Assembly (NCBI GenBank): GCA_018816925.1
Contig: JAHIUP010000043.1
Location: 1 to 26,875 of the forward strand
Reading direction: 5' to 3'
DNA length: 26,875 nucleotides
From: Patescibacteria group bacterium
GTDB lineage: Bacteria > Patescibacteriota > Minisyncoccia > Minisyncoccales > UBA10102
The notes below the pieces were generated by a model. That model was not told the origin of the DNA and made no database searches. It was given only the letters and a program-made list of their open reading frames with translations. Shown piece after piece: positions 24,480 through 26,875 of the stretch (position 1 is its first letter; the number at the start of each line of letters is the position of its first letter). Both the position numbers and the translations under genes were made by a program.

Positions 24480-24698
24480 CTATATGATGAGCTGGAGAAT
24501 TGCCAGCCCAATAAAGATACCACCCAAGGCAATAGTGACACAGTAGAGTTTCCGTTCCACGCCTCTTCGTCCCGCAGAAAAACCCCCGCCGCTTCCTCCG
24601 AATGCGGATCCAAGGGCGGCGCCCCGCTGCTGCAAGAGGACGGATGCGATAAGGAGTACGGAAACGGCTGTCTGAACAAGCGAAAGAGAAAATTCCAT
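24480..24698 (-). CDS. secG: Preprotein translocase subunit SecG
   Basis: SecG is the small auxiliary subunit of the SecYEG export channel. From ATG 24698 the product is 72 residues with two transmembrane helices (about 4-20 and 48-70). Between them is the family signature LLQQRGAALGSAFGGSGGGF followed by SAGRRGVERKL. A longer frame from 24752 overlaps the upstream gene and adds non-family sequence, so I use 24698. The start is 8 nt after the stop of the upstream membrane-protein gene, without a clear ribosome binding site. The surface proteins elsewhere in the window would be exported through this channel. Confidence 0.93.
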   Translation of the reverse strand: MEFSLSLVQTAVSVLLIASVLLQQRGAALGSAFGGSGGGFSAGRRGVERKLYCVTIALGGIFIGLAILQLII

Positions 24699-24706
24699 GG
24701 GGATTA

Positions 24707-25057
24707 CTATGCGTTTTTCCAGAGAAGGGAGAGTACGACAGAGGAGGCCCATACGATAAGGGCGACTCCGAACAGGGGAATGATTCCTTCGATAACGAGC
24801 TCGGGGAACAAGATATCAAGACCCCAGACAAGGGCCGCCATGATGAGGAGGCCGGAAAGTCCAAGGGTAAGAAGGCGGATGGGGAACGTGACGAGATTCA
24901 GCACGGGTTTGAGTACGGCATTCCCGAGTCCGAGTACCACGCCCGCCGCGACAAGTATGGGGAGATCCCCCGTAAAGAGTACGCCTTCGAGAAAGCGGTT
25001 TGCTATCCATAAGCCCCCGATGGCGGCTACAATCTGGATAAGGAAGTTACGGAGCAT
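24707..25057 (-). CDS. Phage-holin family IV-like membrane protein
   Basis: From ATG 25057 the product is 116 residues with four hydrophobic segments (about 3-20, 31-50, 60-84 and 90-111), including LGLGNAVLKPVLNLVTFPIRLLT. This pattern is typical of the small bacterial membrane family annotated as phage holin superfamily IV. Despite the name, such chromosomal copies are not known to be lytic, and their role is unclear. The start is set by a strong promoter whose -10 box ends 7 nt before ATG 25057; an upstream TTG at 25093 is the first base of the -35 box and cannot be the start of that transcript. The gene is followed closely by secG. Confidence 0.8.
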   Translation of the reverse strand: MLRNFLIQIVAAIGGLWIANRFLEGVLFTGDLPILVAAGVVLGLGNAVLKPVLNLVTFPIRLLTLGLSGLLIMAALVWGLDILFPELVIEGIIPLFGVALIVWASSVVLSLLWKNA

Positions 25058-25064
25058 TAGGAGG

Positions 25065-25093
25065 AGTATACCATGGGGAAACGCGAGCGTCAA
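25065..25093 (-). promoter_or_regulatory. Promoter of the holin-like gene and secG
   Basis: On the minus strand TTGACG (25093-25088) and TATACT (25070-25065) are 17 nt apart. The -35 box contains the TGA stop of uvrC. The -10 box ends 7 nt before the start codon, so the mRNA should be leaderless. Confidence 0.75.
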
Positions 25094-26367
25094 CCTTCCC
25101 TCTTGCCCATGAGTTTCCTATGGTAGCTGATGGCGAATCGGTGGGCTTCGTCTCTCGCGCGCATGAGGAGGTTTCGAACTCCAGGAGAAACATCCTTCAA
25201 GAGCACGGGCTTCTTTTTTCCGGGCAAGAAGAGCTCGTTGTGCTGTTTTGCGAGGGCTACCACCGCAGGCAATCCTTGCTTGGAATATTGCTCCCAAGAA
25301 CCGTCCCTCAAGCGCTCCAGCGCGCGCAAGGCGGCTCCCAACTGACCCTTGCCTCCGTCCATGAGCATGAGGTCGGGGAGCCGCCACTCGGGATGGCGTA
25401 GGCGGCGGGAGATAAGTTCTTCTATCATGGCGACGTCGTTGGGCTTGCCCGTGAGGCGCATACGGAACTTCCGGTACCCGCTCTTTTCCGGTTTTCCGTC
25501 CCGGAAGAGTACAAGGGAGCCGGTTGCCTCTACTCCCTGGATGTTGGAGATGTCGTAGGCCTCAATGAGGGAGACCTTTTTGCCGACCCCGAGAAGTTGC
25601 TGGAGTTCTTCGGACGGGGAGAAAGCGGATTCCGGGAAGGATTCGCTGGGAACTCCGATAATGCGTCCGTGGGAGGCGATGCGTTCAAGGGCGAGTGCCT
25701 GGTCTCGAAGCGTACCAGCCCTCTCAAAGAGCTTTTTTTTGCTCGCTTCTTTCATTTCCCTCTTGATGCGGGAAAGCACGGTCCCTCTTTTCCCCTGGAG
25801 TACGGATTTGAGACGCTTTAGGTTCTTTTTGTATGCCGCAGCGTTTGGAGCGGGTCCCGGGCAGAGTCCCAGGTGGCAGGAGGCGCAGGGAAGCGCGGGG
25901 TGCGGTGTCCTTGTGTAATAGGGGAACACGCTTCGGAGGAGACGAAGCGTCAGCTTGAGCGCCCTTCCATCTACAAAGGGCCCGAGGTACTCGGTATCTT
26001 TCTCGGAGTGCGGCTGGTGAGTAAGGAACACGCGGGGGAGTTTTTCTTTGGTGAGCCCCACGTAGAAATACTTTTTGTCATCCCGCCACATGACATTATA
26101 GCGGGGCAGTTCCCTCTTGATGAGTGCGGACTCCAAGAGGAGCGCCTCAATGTCGGAAGGGGTGTTTTGGTATCCCACACGGCTTACTTTCTCAATAAAC
26201 AGAAGGTCTCTGGAGGTGGGGCGCGTAAAGTGGCTGAGCACCCTGCGGCGCAGATTGGAGGCCTTGCCAATATACAGAACTTCTTTCTTTGAAGAAAGCT
26301 TGTACACGCCGGGTTCCTTGGGGAGAGCGGAGAGCTTATCTTTGGGGAGAAAACGGAACTGCCTCAT
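25090..26367 (-). CDS. uvrC: Excinuclease ABC subunit C, short form
   Basis: UvrC makes both incisions in nucleotide excision repair, together with UvrA and UvrB. From ATG 26367 the product is 425 residues. In order it has a GIY-YIG nuclease (about 16-97, with PGVYKL and VLYIGKASNLRRR), a Cys-rich stretch (LPCASCHLGLC), a UVR motif that binds UvrB (about 193-231), and an RNase H-like nuclease with AYDISNIQG (D272), LMLMDGGKGQL (D337) and RDEAHRFAISYHRK (H409). It ends 15 residues later, so the C-terminal tandem helix-hairpin-helix DNA-binding region of full-length UvrC (about 600 residues) is missing. uvrA begins 390 nt upstream on the opposite strand. Confidence 0.95.
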   Translation of the reverse strand: MRQFRFLPKDKLSALPKEPGVYKLSSKKEVLYIGKASNLRRRVLSHFTRPTSRDLLFIEKVSRVGYQNTPSDIEALLLESALIKRELPRYNVMWRDDKKYFYVGLTKEKLPRVFLTHQPHSEKDTEYLGPFVDGRALKLTLRLLRSVFPYYTRTPHPALPCASCHLGLCPGPAPNAAAYKKNLKRLKSVLQGKRGTVLSRIKREMKEASKKKLFERAGTLRDQALALERIASHGRIIGVPSESFPESAFSPSEELQQLLGVGKKVSLIEAYDISNIQGVEATGSLVLFRDGKPEKSGYRKFRMRLTGKPNDVAMIEELISRRLRHPEWRLPDLMLMDGGKGQLGAALRALERLRDGSWEQYSKQGLPAVVALAKQHNELFLPGKKKPVLLKDVSPGVRNLLMRARDEAHRFAISYHRKLMGKREG

Positions 26368-26374
26368 ATATGTA

Positions 26375-26403
26375 ATCTTGGTTTGGAGGGACCGAATCTG
26401 CAA
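26375..26403 (-). promoter_or_regulatory. Weak candidate uvrC promoter
   Basis: On the minus strand TTGCAG (26403-26398) and CAAGAT (26380-26375) are 17 nt apart, and the -10 candidate ends 7 nt before ATG 26367. The -10 box is poor (3 of 6 matches), but the spacing is the same as at the other leaderless genes here. Confidence 0.35.
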
Positions 26404-26419
26404 GGGGAAGGAAAGCGGA

Positions 26420-26450
26420 AGCGGGTCGCGATGACCCGCTTTTTGCTTCT
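26420..26450. terminator. Hairpin with T-run between uvrC and the small membrane gene
   Basis: AGCGGGTC (26420-26427) pairs with GACCCGCT (26433-26440) around GCGAT. On the plus strand it is followed by TTTTGCTTCT, a good terminator form, yet no plus-strand gene ends here. On the minus strand it follows the small membrane gene by 25 nt but has only a mixed pyrimidine tail. Its most likely job is ending that minus-strand transcript or blocking plus-strand read-through. Confidence 0.5.
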
Positions 26451-26465
26451 TTCATTTTCATCAAA

Positions 26466-26648
26466 TCAAAAGAAGATTGTTCGAAAAAAACCTCCAATGC
26501 TGCCGAGTACGCACGTGAGCCCAAGAAAGGTGCGTACCTGGTTTCCTTCGGATTGAAGGTGAAGGGCTGTCATCACGAGTATGATGAGTAGACTAAGAAT
26601 GAAGCCGTTGCATAATCCTTTTATGAAACGCCGCTCACACGTTTTCAT
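26466..26648 (-). CDS. Small two-helix membrane protein
   Basis: From ATG 26648 the product is 60 residues: a basic start (MKTCERRFIKG), a hydrophobic helix at about 12-32, a short loop (SEGNQVR) and a second hydrophobic segment at about 40-59. The start is supported by AGGAGGG 5 nt upstream, the best Shine-Dalgarno sequence in the window; an earlier in-frame codon at 26669 precedes it and is rejected. I do not recognise a family. It sits between the divergent uvrC and uvrA genes, but nothing in the sequence links it to repair. Confidence 0.7.
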   Translation of the reverse strand: MKTCERRFIKGLCNGFILSLLIILVMTALHLQSEGNQVRTFLGLTCVLGSIGGFFRTIFF

Positions 26649-26680
26649 GGACACCCTCCTTTTTAGCAAAACCTAAGTTT

Positions 26681-26709
26681 AACGTACCATAGGATTTTTC
26701 TTTTTGCAA
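26681..26709 (-). promoter_or_regulatory. Candidate promoter of the small membrane gene
   Basis: On the minus strand TTGCAA (26709-26704) and TACGTT (26686-26681) are 17 nt apart. The leader would be about 26 nt long and contains AGGAGGG before ATG 26648. The -10 box matches only in part. Confidence 0.4.
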
Positions 26710-26718
26710 CTTGAGGCC

Positions 26719-26747
26719 TTGCCTTCTCTTTGACTCTGCAGTATAAT
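26719..26747 (+). promoter_or_regulatory. uvrA promoter
   Basis: TTGCCT (26719-26724) and TATAAT (26742-26747, perfect) are 17 nt apart. The -10 box ends 9 nt before ATG 26757, and no Shine-Dalgarno sequence is present, so a leaderless mRNA is likely. Confidence 0.65.
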
Positions 26748-26756
26748 AGTACCTCT

Positions 26757-26875
26757 ATGAAGGGGAATGTAATCAAGATTCGCGGAGCTCGGGTCCACAA
26801 CCTCAAGAATCTAGATGTGGATATTCCTAAAAACAAGCTCGTGGCAATTACGGGGCTTTCCGGTTCCGGGAAAAG
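26757..26875 (+). CDS. uvrA: Excinuclease ABC subunit A (3' partial)
   Basis: Only the first 39 codons are in the window. They read MKGNVIKIRGARVHNLKNLD and continue to ITGLSGSGK (31-39), the start of the first ABC Walker A motif. This matches the UvrA N-terminus (RGAR-x-HNLKN, ITGLSGSGKSS). UvrA recognises bulky DNA damage and loads UvrB; UvrC, its partner, is encoded nearby on the other strand. Everything after the first P-loop lies beyond the window edge, so integrity cannot be judged. Confidence 0.93.
   Translation, partial: MKGNVIKIRGARVHNLKNLDVDIPKNKLVAITGLSGSGK

Overview
The window reads as a piece of a small, compact bacterial genome, most likely from the Candidate Phyla Radiation (Patescibacteria, probably Parcubacteria). 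I infer this from gene content and architecture, not from a database search. The clues are short intergenic gaps, trimmed versions of core proteins (a UvrC without its C-terminal helix-hairpin-helix region, a 65-residue S18), an RNase J with a Gln-rich N-terminus, a PaaX/Cas2-fold regulator and many apparently leaderless genes. TGA is used as an ordinary stop codon (cohesin gene at 3454-4242, uvrC), so the recoded lineages that read TGA as glycine are excluded.

Layout. (1) 1-4242, plus strand: four cell-surface genes built from cohesin and dockerin modules: a dockerin-terminated protein cut by the window edge, a membrane-anchored cohesin protein, a cohesin plus dockerin adaptor, and a second membrane-anchored cohesin protein with a Pro/Glu-rich stalk. 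(2) 4239-13502, plus: a near-consensus promoter and structured leader, rpoB and rpoC, an intrinsic terminator, then ftsK. (3) 13504-15903: recA interrupted inside its ATP-binding P-loop by a 455-residue LAGLIDADG intein. (4) 15924-17206, minus: the conserved rpsF-ssb-rpsR ribosomal/SSB group, split between ssb and rpsR by a long imperfect inverted repeat. (5) 17231-18757: a palindrome-rich divergent promoter region and a phosphomannomutase/phosphoglucomutase gene. (6) 18807-19439: a PaaX-like regulator bracketed by a 40-bp perfect palindrome and a promoter operator that share a 12-bp core. (7) 19472-22232, minus: RNase J and TrpRS. (8) tRNA-Leu(CAG), an unusual substrate-binding protein carrying an inserted peptidoglycan-binding domain, secG, a small four-helix membrane protein, uvrC and a 60-residue membrane protein, all minus. 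(9) The start of uvrA, plus, at the window edge.

How the genes fit together. Most of the window is information processing: transcription (rpoBC), chromosome segregation and repair (ftsK, recA, ssb, uvrC, uvrA), translation (rpsF, rpsR, trpS, tRNA-Leu) and RNA decay (RNase J). The accessory content is on the cell surface: the cohesin/dockerin set resembles a miniature scaffold with anchoring, adaptor and client parts.

The observations that most deserve follow-up are the cohesin/dockerin surface cluster, the regulator with paired operators, the P-loop intein in recA, the recurring geometry of a -10 box 7-9 nt before the start codon, and the peptidoglycan-binding domain inserted in a family 5 substrate-binding protein.
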